Notes: generated from the letters alone by a model not told the origin. Positions 1 through 7,408 are shown, counted from the first letter of the stretch. The stretch: 64,000 nt of DNA from Salinimicrobium tongyeongense (GCF_026109735.1 NZ_CP069620.1:3100001-3164000), one strand, 5' to 3'. Numbers and translations: made by a program.

Positions 1-127
1 CATGAGCTTTAAAGAAATTTCTGAAAGAACCGGGGTAAGTATCAACACGGCACTGGGAAGAATGAGGTATGCTCTTATAAACCTTCGAAAAGTCATTGAA
101 AAACACAATTTAGTTTTAACTAACTAA
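1..127 (+). CDS. RNA polymerase sigma-70 family factor, C-terminal end (partial)
   Basis: The window opens inside a reading frame that ends at 127. The 41 visible residues form a sigma region 4-like helix-turn-helix: a recognition helix segment with FKEISERTGVSINTALGRM followed by a basic helix (RYALINLRKVIEK). This pattern (SINTALGRMRYAL) is typical of Bacteroidota sigma factors that bind the -35 element. The rest of the gene, including region 2, lies outside the window, so the class of sigma factor cannot be read. A Met codon at base 2 is in frame but is very unlikely to be the true start, because region 4 alone is not a functional sigma factor. A small ORF and a terminator-like hairpin follow on the same strand. 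Confidence 0.8.
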   Translation, partial: MSFKEISERTGVSINTALGRMRYALINLRKVIEKHNLVLTN

Positions 128-185
128 TTAGCACAATAAGATTAAAGACTGGCCGTTATTAGGTTATAACCTTAAATGACCAATA

Positions 186-323
186 ATGGCGAAACTTTAC
201 TCTCGAAAAAAATTGAAAACAATGACCCCAAAAAAGGAAACCATAAGCTTCCTTTTAAGCTACTCCAAGGCTTTAAGAATAAACACTTATAAGAACCTGG
301 AATTTGAATCAATTTTAAATTGA
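186..323 (+). CDS. small conserved-looking protein downstream of sigma factor (45 aa)
   Basis: An ATG at 186 opens a 45-codon frame that ends just before the hairpin at 333-361. The N-terminus is basic (MAKLYSRKKLKTM), and the second half reads KETISFLLSYSKALR and ends NLEFESILN. I recall similar short proteins with a 'FLLNYSK' core from flavobacteria, but this is memory, not a search. An internal Met at codon 13 is an alternative start. It lies 58 bases after the sigma factor stop with no obvious promoter between, so it could be co-transcribed with it and end at the shared terminator. No function can be assigned. Confidence is limited because the frame is short. Confidence 0.5.
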   Translation: MAKLYSRKKLKTMTPKKETISFLLSYSKALRINTYKNLEFESILN

Positions 324-332
324 TTAACAAGA

Positions 333-361
333 AAGATCTGCTAACGGCGGATCTTTTTTTT
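333..361. terminator. bidirectional intrinsic terminator
   Basis: An 8-bp stem (AGATCTGC with GCGGATCT, one G-U pair) with a 5-nt loop is flanked by A-rich sequence on the left and a run of eight T on the right. On the plus strand it would end the sigma factor/small ORF transcript. It overlaps the last codons of nth on the minus strand, where its T-run is weaker. Confidence 0.65.
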
Positions 362-1003
362 GTGATATGCTTCCAGGACTGTTTTGCGGCCTATGGTTTT
401 GGTGATGATGTCTTTTTCAAGGTCCCATCCTCTTGCCGGGGAATACTCCCTGCCGTACCAAATGATTTGCAGGTGAAGTTCATTCCATAATTCCTTCGGA
501 AAAAGGCGTTTTGCGTCTTTCTCTGTCTGTACCACATTTTTTCCGTTAGATAAGTTCCACCTGTACATGAGTCGGTGAATGTGAGTATCTACAGGAAAAG
601 CAGGGATGTTAAATGCCTGAGAGACCACTACGCTGGCGGTTTTATGCCCAACTGCCGGCAGCTCTTCCAGGGCGGCTATATCGGCTGGGACTTCTCCTTG
701 ATACTTATCAATAAGAATCTGTGAAAGGCCGTAAATTCCTTTGGCTTTCATGGGAGACAGGCCTACAGGTTTAATGATCTCCCTTATCTCTTCTTCGGAA
801 AGTTTTACCATCGCATATGGATTGTCGGCCCTGGCGAAAAGAAGTGGAGTGATTTGATTGACCCTTACATCGGTGCTCTGCGCTGAAAGTAGTACGGCAA
901 TTAATAAAGTATAAGGATCTTTATGGTCTAAAGGAACTGGGATATTAGGATAAATATCTGCTAAAGTGTCTATGACGAACTGAACTTTTTCCTGCTTGGT
1001 CAT
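341..1003 (-). CDS. nth: endonuclease III, form without iron-sulfur cluster
   Basis: Base-excision-repair DNA glycosylase/AP lyase that removes oxidised pyrimidines. The 220-aa protein has the helix-hairpin-helix LPAVGHKTASVV with catalytic Lys121 and the downstream VDTHIHRL with Asp139, matching Lys120/Asp138 of E. coli Nth. The C-terminal part that in E. coli carries four Cys for a [4Fe-4S] cluster reads IWYGREYSPARGWDLEKDI here, and the whole protein contains no cysteine. I chose the start at 1003 rather than 1024 because a good -10 element (TACTTTTG, 1022-1029, minus strand) overlaps the upstream Met. It is divergent from the bcp gene and ends in the terminator at 333-361. Confidence 0.95.
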   Translation of the reverse strand: MTKQEKVQFVIDTLADIYPNIPVPLDHKDPYTLLIAVLLSAQSTDVRVNQITPLLFARADNPYAMVKLSEEEIREIIKPVGLSPMKAKGIYGLSQILIDKYQGEVPADIAALEELPAVGHKTASVVVSQAFNIPAFPVDTHIHRLMYRWNLSNGKNVVQTEKDAKRLFPKELWNELHLQIIWYGREYSPARGWDLEKDIITKTIGRKTVLEAYHKKKIRR

Positions 1004-1010
1004 TAATGTG

Positions 1011-1029
1011 TAACTTTGAAACAAAAGTA
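1011..1029. promoter_or_regulatory. divergent -10 elements for bcp (+) and nth (-)
   Basis: TAACTTTG at 1011-1018 on the plus strand and TACTTTTG at 1022-1029 on the minus strand both match the Bacteroidota -10 consensus TAnnTTTG. They point to ATG codons at 1036 and 1003 with short leaders. No clear TTTG -33 box was found for either. Confidence 0.6.
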
Positions 1030-1035
1030 CTAATT

Positions 1036-1485
1036 ATGACAACACTTCAACCAGGCGATAAAGCACCTAATTTTTCAGCGACCGACCAGGAAGGAAAAAA
1101 ACATACTTTAGAAGATTATAAAGGAAAAAAACTGGTTATTTTCTTTTATCCTAAAGCCAGCACTCCGGGTTGTACTGCCGAGGCCTGTAACTTAAGGGAC
1201 AATTATGAAGCTTTTCAGGCTCAGGGCTATGAAATATTGGGCGTGAGTGCCGATTCTCCCAAACGCCAGCAGAACTTCAAAGAGAAGAACAGCCTGCCTT
1301 TCCCATTGCTGGCAGATGAAGGTAAAGAAGTCATTAATGCGTTTAAAGTTTGGGGGCCAAAGAAATTTATGGGAAAAGAATATGACGGAATTCACCGTAC
1401 CACCTTTGTTATTGATGAGGAGGGAGTGATTTCAGATGTTATATCTAAAGTAAAAACCAAAGAGCACGCAGGGCAAATCCTTTAA
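1036..1485 (+). CDS. bcp: thioredoxin-dependent thiol peroxidase (BCP/PrxQ)
   Basis: Peroxiredoxin that reduces peroxides with thioredoxin as electron donor. The 149-aa protein opens with PGDKAPNFSATDQEG, has the thioredoxin-fold strand LVIFFYPKAST, and carries PGCTAEACNLRD with the peroxidatic Cys46 and a resolving Cys51 five residues later, the atypical two-Cys arrangement of the PrxQ class. WGPKKFMGKEYDGIHRTTFVID near the C-terminus is also characteristic of the family. The longer frame to 1006 was rejected because 1036 gives the standard N-terminus and a -10 element lies at 1011-1018. It stands next to nth, so two oxidative-damage functions share a divergent control region. Confidence 0.95.
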   Translation: MTTLQPGDKAPNFSATDQEGKKHTLEDYKGKKLVIFFYPKASTPGCTAEACNLRDNYEAFQAQGYEILGVSADSPKRQQNFKEKNSLPFPLLADEGKEVINAFKVWGPKKFMGKEYDGIHRTTFVIDEEGVISDVISKVKTKEHAGQIL

Positions 1486-1525
1486 CTGATAAAGGTTTAA
1501 TGGATAAGGAATAACATAATGCAGG

Positions 1526-1900
1526 TTATTCTTTCTTCCAGATCTTCTGAAGGGTAGCAATGGAATCGCAGTTCTCAAACAGCAATTCCAAATAGCCTGA
1601 ATCCACAGTTCCGGTAACCAGGTAGGTTTTACAGGAATCGAGATCGGTATTGCTGCGGCTAAAGTCGACATCTCCCTTATTAAGCACCTTTGTGATAGAG
1701 GCTGTATCTATTTGCAGCCTCTCAATCTCATTTATGGCTTCCCGGGAATAAGCCCTTTCTTTTATCCGAATGTTTTTTAAAACACGCGCGTCGGGCCCAT
1801 AGGCGCAGGAAGTTTTTTTTCCACTTAGAAAAAAAGCAAGTATGATCAATCCTATGGCAAAACCTCCGAGGTAATAACCGAGTCTGTGAATAAATTTCAT
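1526..1900 (-). CDS. DUF4258-like membrane-anchored protein (124 aa)
   Basis: A 124-aa protein with one N-terminal hydrophobic segment (about residues 7-26, GYYLGGFAIGLIILAFFLSG) followed by KKTSCAYGPDARVLKNIR. The remainder is a small soluble domain, probably periplasmic, with two later Cys residues. It resembles flavobacterial proteins annotated as DUF4258, from memory. The function is unknown. It ends 6 bases inside the spacer after ald in the same direction, so it is very probably translated from the ald mRNA. It converges on bcp with a 40-base gap and no clear hairpin. Confidence 0.75.
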   Translation of the reverse strand: MKFIHRLGYYLGGFAIGLIILAFFLSGKKTSCAYGPDARVLKNIRIKERAYSREAINEIERLQIDTASITKVLNKGDVDFSRSNTDLDSCKTYLVTGTVDSGYLELLFENCDSIATLQKIWKKE

Positions 1901-1906
1901 GGAGAA

Positions 1907-3106
1907 TTAAAAAATAAGCAGGTTGATATCCCGGTAGGAAAGATCAAACCATTCAGCAATAGATTTGTTGGTTAATATTCCGTGGTAAAAGTACAAACCA
2001 TTTCGCAGACCTCTGTCAAACCTCAAAGTATTTTCAAGGCCACCCTGTTCGGCGATATGCAAGAGGTAAGGGGTGAAGATATTACTTATAGAAAGAGAAG
2101 CTGTTCTGGCATATCGGGAAGGGATATTGGGGACACAGTAATGAACCACTCCGTTCTTTACAAATGTAGGTTTGTCATGAGTGGTGATCTCACTGGTTTC
2201 AAAGCAACCTCCCATATCTATGCTTACATCAATAACAACGGCACCTTTTTTCATGTGCTCTACCATGGTTTCGGAAACCAAAATAGGGGAGCGGTTCTTT
2301 CCTCTAACGGCACCTATTACCACATCACTTCTCTTTAAAGCCTTGATAAGGTTTTTGGGCTGAATGGTAGAAGTGTGCAGGGGCCTCCCAAGATTTGCCT
2401 GAACGGTGCGCAACCTGGTAAGGGAGTTATCGAAGATCTTGACATTTGCACCCAGTCCGAGTGCCGATCGGGCGGCGAATTCGCCTACCGTACCAGCTCC
2501 AAGAATGGTAACTTCAATAGGTGGCACCCCGCTAATATTCCCGAACATTAGCCCGTTGCCAGCAGGATTATTGCTCATGATCTCAGATGCGATAAGAATA
2601 GAAGCCGTACCGGCAATTTCACTAAGAGCCCGAACGGCCGGATATGAGCCATCGTCATCTTTGATGAATTCAAAAGCCAGGGCCGTAATTCTTTTGGAAG
2701 CCAGCTTCTGGAAGTAATCTTTCTTCTGGGTTTTAAGCTGAAGTGCAGAAATGATGGTGGTCTGCGGATTCACCATATCCAGTTCCTCCAGGGTAGGAGG
2801 TTCTACTTTTAGGATCATGGGGCACGAAAAGACCTTTTTTGTGTCTTTGGTGATCTCAGCTCCGGCTTCAGAATAATCTTTGTCGCTGAATTTTGCGCCT
2901 TCCCCTGCATTTGATTCTATGAGTACCCTGTGGCCATGAGCTGTCATTGCAGCAACGGCATCGGGGCTAAGGCAAACCCTTTTTTCCTGATAAGCATTTT
3001 CTTTAGGGATGCCAATAAATAACTGGCCTTTATGCTTATAGACTTCCAGGGTTTCTTCCTGCGGAATAAGTTGTTCCCTGGTAAAGGGAGATAGCTGCTC
3101 TGTCAT
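1907..3106 (-). CDS. ald: alanine dehydrogenase
   Basis: NAD-dependent enzyme that interconverts L-alanine and pyruvate plus ammonia. The 399-aa protein has the N-terminal AlaDH/PNT domain (IGIPKENAYQEKRVCLSPDAV, residues 31-51) and a Rossmann nucleotide-binding domain with VTILGAGTVGEFAARSA near residue 203. An extra 25 or so residues precede the usual start, as is common in Bacteroidota members. A -10 element TATCTTTG lies on the minus strand at 3120-3127, so the leader is about 7 bases. The DUF4258-like gene follows after 6 bases. A transhydrogenase alpha subunit is the main alternative reading, but no beta subunit gene is adjacent. Confidence 0.93.
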   Translation of the reverse strand: MTEQLSPFTREQLIPQEETLEVYKHKGQLFIGIPKENAYQEKRVCLSPDAVAAMTAHGHRVLIESNAGEGAKFSDKDYSEAGAEITKDTKKVFSCPMILKVEPPTLEELDMVNPQTTIISALQLKTQKKDYFQKLASKRITALAFEFIKDDDGSYPAVRALSEIAGTASILIASEIMSNNPAGNGLMFGNISGVPPIEVTILGAGTVGEFAARSALGLGANVKIFDNSLTRLRTVQANLGRPLHTSTIQPKNLIKALKRSDVVIGAVRGKNRSPILVSETMVEHMKKGAVVIDVSIDMGGCFETSEITTHDKPTFVKNGVVHYCVPNIPSRYARTASLSISNIFTPYLLHIAEQGGLENTLRFDRGLRNGLYFYHGILTNKSIAEWFDLSYRDINLLIF

Positions 3107-3119
3107 AATCTGTTGGTCA

Positions 3120-3127
3120 CAAAGATA
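3120..3127 (-). promoter_or_regulatory. -10 element of ald
   Basis: TATCTTTG on the minus strand, an exact TAnnTTTG match, 13 bases upstream of the ald ATG. No convincing -33 box. Confidence 0.55.
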
Positions 3128-3157
3128 AAATTACGACATTTTTGTGGAGTGAGAGAA

Positions 3158-3751
3158 TTAGAGTTTAACGTAATACTCTTCCTGAATTTCCCCATCGTTT
3201 GAAGTATCTTCTCTAAAAGATCTTATTTCTTCATATTCTTTATCTGAAAAAGGAGAAAAAGGGGATATATTTTCACGCTCTATCTCTGTTAAGTCAATAC
3301 CATAAATACGATCAAAAACTTTAATTCTAATGAGGTAGACTAATGAGAGGATTAAAATAAAAAAAGGTGCGAGATATACAAGTTGATTAGTATCGGCAAA
3401 AAATTGTTCATGGAGATATACATCATCGTATACTACTGCAACTAACTGAAAAGAATACATTCCAATTGGAACTAATATAACATGATACCACCAGTGTTTA
3501 CAAGTAAAAAACCAGATTAAAAGTAAAATGAGAGGAGTAATTTTACCTAAATAAGTCCACGCAGCGGTTAAAACATCCTGATAGTATTTACTCTCATAGG
3601 TAAAAAAAGAAGTTTCCCAAACGGGGCCGTTTGGGAAAATTTCATATAGATAAAAAATATAAGGTGAAAATGCTATAATTATGGCTATAATACTACCCGT
3701 GAGTAGGAACCCGGATGAGCCTTTTGTCGACAGCGGTTTTCTTGACTTCAT
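3158..3751 (-). CDS. hypothetical multi-pass membrane protein (197 aa)
   Basis: I do not recognise the family. The 197-aa protein has about four membrane segments (near residues 13-36, 69-83, 88-106 and 124-143), then a hydrophilic acidic tail rich in Glu and Asp. Codon and base use is more AT-rich than in neighbouring genes. Its first 59 bases overlap, in another frame, the 3' end of the small peptide gene 3693-3836, and the first 13 codons look like leftover peptide-gene sequence rather than a natural N-terminus. The true start might be further in (Met at about 97 is too late, so 3751 is kept). It could be a recent insertion behind the peptide's promoter. Confidence 0.6.
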   Translation of the reverse strand: MKSRKPLSTKGSSGFLLTGSIIAIIIAFSPYIFYLYEIFPNGPVWETSFFTYESKYYQDVLTAAWTYLGKITPLILLLIWFFTCKHWWYHVILVPIGMYSFQLVAVVYDDVYLHEQFFADTNQLVYLAPFFILILSLVYLIRIKVFDRIYGIDLTEIERENISPFSPFSDKEYEEIRSFREDTSNDGEIQEEYYVKL

Positions 3752-3836
3752 TTTTATTGTCGTTATCTGTGTTGGAAGTTACAAAGAAAGTTGCTCCAAA
3801 GATAGATACGGCTAGGAAAAGGGCTTTAATTTTCAT
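3693..3836 (-). CDS. small secreted peptide (47 aa)
   Basis: An ATG at 3836 opens a 47-codon frame beginning MKIKALFLAVSIFGATFFVT, a clear signal peptide, followed by a short charged tail rich in Asn, Asp and Lys and ending VPTHG. Short secreted peptides ending in a similar 'DKK..R.P.NG' pattern are frequent in flavobacteria (recollection, not a search). A -10 element (TAGGTTTG, 3880-3887) lies 43 bases upstream on the same strand. Its 3' end overlaps the start of the 197-aa membrane protein by 59 bases in a different frame, an unusual overlap length that suggests either translational coupling or that one of the two frames is decaying. Confidence 0.5.
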   Translation of the reverse strand: MKIKALFLAVSIFGATFFVTSNTDNDNKNEVKKTAVDKRLIRVPTHG

Positions 3837-3879
3837 GATATAGTTTTTTTAAGGTTGTGTGTGTTTCGATTTGTTGATA

Positions 3880-3887
3880 CAAACCTA
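3880..3887 (-). promoter_or_regulatory. -10 element upstream of small secreted peptide
   Basis: TAGGTTTG on the minus strand matches TAnnTTTG and sits 43 bases before the ATG at 3836. There is no TTTG at the expected -33 distance. Confidence 0.45.
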
Positions 3888-3924
3888 GAAAAAACTAAAC
3901 CGCTAATAATTAGTGCATTATTCG

Positions 3925-3932
3925 TACTTTTG
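3925..3932 (+). promoter_or_regulatory. orphan plus-strand -10 element
   Basis: TACTTTTG followed by CCGCC matches the consensus on the plus strand, but no plus-strand gene lies downstream before the convergent end of tsaE at 4115. The AT-rich spacer 3888-4114 holds two copies of an ACAG(A/G)TCTGT sequence (about 4033 and 4078), the second followed by five T. It may be chance, or the start of a short RNA. Confidence 0.25.
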
Positions 3933-4114
3933 CCGCCTTTTTGAAAGAAAATTCTTCAAACTTTTAAAATATTAGATTCTAAACAATCCAGTTAAAATAA
4001 TTATTAATTCGGTTAATTACTACAATATAATACAGATCTGTTAATCAAACCTTAAATGCGAAAGAAAATTCTTACACAGGTCTGTTTTTAATCACGTGTA
4101 AATTTTGAGCTAAA

Positions 4115-4519
4115 TTAACAAAACTTTAACTTTCTTAAATCATTTTCCAGTATTAAAATCTCCAATTTTTGGTGTCCTTCTTCTATGAAATTTTGAATTT
4201 TTTGAGGCCATTCAATAAAATTCCAGTTGCCAGATTCAAGATATTCCTCAAAACCCATGTCCCAGGCTTCAGATTCATCATTGATTCGGTAAAAATCAAA
4301 ATGATTTACCGTTCCGTTTTCTGTTTCATATACATTTACGAGGGAAAAAGTTGGGCTACTGCCAGTATCTACGGCGCCCAGGGCTTTGAGAAGCGCCTTT
4401 ATTAATGTTGTCTTACCTGCCCCCATTTCTCCATAGAACAACAGGGTCTTGCTTCCGGATTTTTCCAGAAGTTTTCGTGCAACAGTATCAATTTCAGACA
4501 GAAGGTAGGTTACTTCCAT
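4115..4519 (-). CDS. tsaE: tRNA threonylcarbamoyladenosine biosynthesis ATPase TsaE
   Basis: ATPase needed with TsaB, TsaC and TsaD for the t6A modification of ANN-decoding tRNAs. The 134-aa protein has a Walker A motif GEMGAGKTT (residues 30-38), then SSPTFSLVNVYE, a Walker B-like region around HFDFYRI, and EEYLESGNWNFIEWPQKI, all hallmark TsaE segments. Length is near the family norm (about 135-150). It follows porX after 45 bases in the same direction and may be read through from it. The partners TsaB/C/D are not in the window. Confidence 0.93.
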   Translation of the reverse strand: MEVTYLLSEIDTVARKLLEKSGSKTLLFYGEMGAGKTTLIKALLKALGAVDTGSSPTFSLVNVYETENGTVNHFDFYRINDESEAWDMGFEEYLESGNWNFIEWPQKIQNFIEEGHQKLEILILENDLRKLKFC

Positions 4520-4564
4520 TCAAAAGTATTATGATTTGGGACTGTAAAGATAGTTAATTTATTG

Positions 4565-6115
4565 TTACCTAGGAGATAAGACGCAAAATGGTATGATCAT
4601 TTCTTCCATAGAAACCCCTCCGTGCTGAAAAGTATTTCTGTAATAGCTTACATAATGGTTATAATTATTAGGATAAGCAAAGAAAAGGTCGCCCTTAGCA
4701 AAAATAAAAGAGCTGCTCATATTAATAGCTGGTAGGTGAATGCTCTTGGGGTTAGGTGCAGCCAAAACATCCTTTTCTTCATATGTAAGGCTTTTTCCGG
4801 TTTTGTACCGCAGGTTAAGACTGGTTTGTTTGTCGCCTATAACTTTAGATGGATTTTTCACATTAATAGTTCCGTGATCTGTCGTCATTATTAATTTGAA
4901 CCCCAGGTTTTGTGCCTGCTGTATGATTTCCAGAAGGGGGGAATTCCTGAACCAGCTTTGAGTGAGCGACCGGTATGATTTGTTGGTGGAGGCTAATTCT
5001 TTAATGACTTCCATTTCAGTTTTTGAATGGGAGAGCATGTCTACAAAGTTGTAAACTACCACAGTAAGGTCATTTTCTTTCTGGCTTTTAAAGTTCTCTA
5101 CCAGTTTTTTTCCGGCCTTAAGGCTGCTTATTTTGTGGTACTCATGTTTAACGTTGCTGCCCAGTCTCTTTAGCTGTGCCTGAAGGAATTCGGCTTCGTG
5201 AAGGTTTTTTCCGCCTTCGTCTGTATCATTTTTCCAGAGATCGGGGTGGAGCTTCTCCATTTCACTGGGCATAAGCCCCGAAAAGATTGCATTGCGTGCA
5301 TACTGGGTTGCTGTAGGCAAAATGCTGTAAAATGGTATTTCCAACTCCTTTTTATAGTAATTATTTACCACCAGTTCAAACGCCCGCCATTGGTCATACC
5401 TTAAATTATCAATTACCACCAGTAGCGTGGGCTGGTCTTTGCTTAGCTCGGGAAGTATTTTTTCTTTGAACAGAGTATGTGACATGGTAGGGGCATCGGC
5501 ATTCTTTTCAAACCAGCCGGGATAGTTTTTGTCAATAAACTTGCAGAATTGAAGGTTTGCTTCGGTTTTTTGGGATTCCAGGATCTCAAACATGCCGGTA
5601 TCTTCAATATTTTCAAGTTCCAGTTCCCAGTAAATGAGTTTTTGGTACAATTCTGCCCAGCCTTCAAAAGAATTGATCATAGCCATATCCATTGCAATCT
5701 TTCTAAACTCCTGCTGATAACTGGAAGTGGTTTTTTCAGAAATCAACCGGGAATGATCAAGGTTTTTTTTGATGCTAAGGAGTATCTGGTTTGGGTTTAC
5801 AGGTTTTATGAGGTAATCTGCTATTTTTGAGCCTATAGCTTCTTCCATAATATATTCTTCCTCACTCTTGGTGATCATCACTACCGGCACGTTCGCCTGT
5901 TTTTCCTTTATTTCTGAAAGCGTTTCCAGCCCAGATAATCCAGGCATATTTTCATCCAGAAAGACTATATCAAAATTCTCTTTTTCAATTTCCTCTAAAG
6001 CTTCGGTCCCGCTTTGGCAGGTGTAGACTTTGTAGTTTTTGCTTTCAAGAAAAAGAATGTGAGGCTTAAGCAGGTCGATCTCATCGTCTACCCATAATAT
6101 TTTGATATCGTTCAT
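4565..6115 (-). CDS. porX: PorX-type response regulator with PglZ (alkaline-phosphatase superfamily) effector domain
   Basis: A 516-aa two-domain regulator. Residues 1-120 are a receiver domain: acidic pair DDE at 10-12, phospho-acceptor Asp54 in DIVFLDENMPG, and the conserved Lys in DYLIKPVNP. The rest is a PglZ/alkaline-phosphatase fold with metal-ligand segments VVIDNLRYDQW, YNFVDMLSHSK, MTTDHGTI and a His in FQHGGVSMEE. In Porphyromonas and Flavobacterium PorX works with the sensor PorY and an ECF sigma factor to control type IX secretion, and the PglZ domain is reported as a zinc-dependent phosphodiesterase (established). The start at 6115 (MNDIKILWVDDE) fits the family better than the upstream Met. 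No porY is adjacent. A promoter for the divergent HD gene overlaps its first codons. Confidence 0.92.
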   Translation of the reverse strand: MNDIKILWVDDEIDLLKPHILFLESKNYKVYTCQSGTEALEEIEKENFDIVFLDENMPGLSGLETLSEIKEKQANVPVVMITKSEEEYIMEEAIGSKIADYLIKPVNPNQILLSIKKNLDHSRLISEKTTSSYQQEFRKIAMDMAMINSFEGWAELYQKLIYWELELENIEDTGMFEILESQKTEANLQFCKFIDKNYPGWFEKNADAPTMSHTLFKEKILPELSKDQPTLLVVIDNLRYDQWRAFELVVNNYYKKELEIPFYSILPTATQYARNAIFSGLMPSEMEKLHPDLWKNDTDEGGKNLHEAEFLQAQLKRLGSNVKHEYHKISSLKAGKKLVENFKSQKENDLTVVVYNFVDMLSHSKTEMEVIKELASTNKSYRSLTQSWFRNSPLLEIIQQAQNLGFKLIMTTDHGTINVKNPSKVIGDKQTSLNLRYKTGKSLTYEEKDVLAAPNPKSIHLPAINMSSSFIFAKGDLFFAYPNNYNHYVSYYRNTFQHGGVSMEEMIIPFCVLSPR

Positions 6116-6128
6116 ATATGTATCTTTG
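6101..6128 (+). promoter_or_regulatory. promoter of the HD-domain gene
   Basis: TTTG at 6101-6104 and TATCTTTG at 6121-6128, spaced by 16 bases, match the Bacteroidota -33/-7 promoter. Transcription would begin near 6135, so the only usable in-frame start is the TTG at 6155. Confidence 0.6.
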
Positions 6129-6154
6129 TTGAGATTAATATTAAAGGACAAGAT

Positions 6155-7384
6155 TTGCTTCCAGGAAACAAACTCAAAATTTTAAACGATCCAATTTACG
6201 GATTTATTACCATTCCCAATGAGCTCCTTTTTGATATCATGGAGCACAAATATTTCCAGAGACTGCGGCGTATTTCTCAAATGGGTTTGTCATACCTGGT
6301 GTATCCCGGCGCACACCACACTCGTTTTCATCATGCCCTGGGTTGCCTTCATTTGATGCAAAAAGCGGTGAGGGTGTTGAGGCTGAAGGGGGTAGAGATC
6401 TCTTCGGAAGAGGAGGAGGCACTGCAAATCGCCATCCTGCTTCACGATATTGGCCACGGACCTTTCTCTCACGCCATGGAGCACAGCATAGTTGAAGGGG
6501 TGAGCCATGAGACTATTTCGTTCCTTTTCATGGAAGAAATGAACCGGAAGTTTAACCAAAGATTAACTATGGCTATAGAGATTTTCCGCGGAAAATATCC
6601 CCGAAAGTTTCTTTGCCAGTTAATTTCGAGTCAGATGGATATGGATCGCCTTGACTACCTGAAGCGCGATAGTTTTTACACCGGGGTGGCCGAAGGGAAC
6701 ATCAATAGCGAAAGGCTCATTAGTATGCTAACCGTGGTTGATAATGAGCTGATGGTTGAAGAAAAAGGGATCTATTCTATTGAGAAGTTCCTGCTTGCGC
6801 GCCGCCTCATGTACTGGCAGGTGTATCTGCACAAAACCGGCGTGGTGGCCGAGCAGTTGTTAATAAGGGTGCTTCAGCGGGCGAAAGAACTTGTTCAGTC
6901 GGGGCGCACTTTATTTGCGAGCACTGCGCTCACTTACTTTTTAAAACAACAGGTCACGGCCGAAAATTTTTCCGAAGAAATCTTACAGGTCTTTGCGAGA
7001 CTTGATGATTACGATATACTTTCGGCAATGAAAGAATGGGCGAATGATGAAGATTTTGTATTGAGCAGCTTATGTCAAATGATCATTAACCGGGATCTTT
7101 TAAAGATCAAGCTGAAGAAAAAACCGGTTTCTGAAGAAAAAGTGGAACGCCAGCTTCAAAAAGTGATGTCGCGCTTTGAAATAAGCCGGGAAGAAGCAGC
7201 GTATTTTGTGTTTAGCGGAGACATTAGCAACCTGGCCTATAAAAGGGAAGATGAGAAGATTCATATCCTCTTTAAAAGTGGAAAAATAACCGATGTTATC
7301 AAGGCTTCAGACCATTTTAACCTTAAGGCACTTTCCCGGCCGGTGACCAAATTTTATATCTGTTATCCAAAACCAAAAGATTAA
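6155..7384 (+). CDS. HD-domain phosphohydrolase (SAMHD1/dGTPase-like)
   Basis: A 409-aa metal-dependent phosphohydrolase of the HD superfamily, widespread in bacteria as an uncharacterised dNTPase-like protein. Seen directly: ILNDPIYGFI at the N-terminus, FQRLRRISQMGLSYLVYPGAHHTRFHHALG containing the first ligand His60, the HD pair at residues 97-98 in AILLHDIGHGPFSH, and MDMDRLDYLKRD later. The gene begins with TTG (position 6155); there is no ATG between the promoter at 6101-6128 and codon 29, and AAAGGA lies a few bases upstream as a possible ribosome site. The substrate is not known. It is divergent from porX and is followed by the lipid A operon, which has its own -10 element. Confidence 0.88.
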   Translation: MLPGNKLKILNDPIYGFITIPNELLFDIMEHKYFQRLRRISQMGLSYLVYPGAHHTRFHHALGCLHLMQKAVRVLRLKGVEISSEEEEALQIAILLHDIGHGPFSHAMEHSIVEGVSHETISFLFMEEMNRKFNQRLTMAIEIFRGKYPRKFLCQLISSQMDMDRLDYLKRDSFYTGVAEGNINSERLISMLTVVDNELMVEEKGIYSIEKFLLARRLMYWQVYLHKTGVVAEQLLIRVLQRAKELVQSGRTLFASTALTYFLKQQVTAENFSEEILQVFARLDDYDILSAMKEWANDEDFVLSSLCQMIINRDLLKIKLKKKPVSEEKVERQLQKVMSRFEISREEAAYFVFSGDISNLAYKREDEKIHILFKSGKITDVIKASDHFNLKALSRPVTKFYICYPKPKD

Positions 7385-7395
7385 CTCATTTTTTT

Positions 7396-7403
7396 TATTT
7401 TTG
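7396..7403 (+). promoter_or_regulatory. -10 element of the lpx operon
   Basis: TATTTTTG ends 5 bases before the lpxD ATG at 7409. If transcription starts the usual 5-7 bases downstream, the mRNA would be leaderless or nearly so. Confidence 0.5.
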
Positions 7404-7408
7404 CCAGA

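Noticed and set aside
4521-4528. TACTTTTG on the minus strand as a promoter of tsaE
   Set aside because: It ends one base before the tsaE ATG, so transcription would start inside the gene; tsaE is more simply read from the porX transcript.
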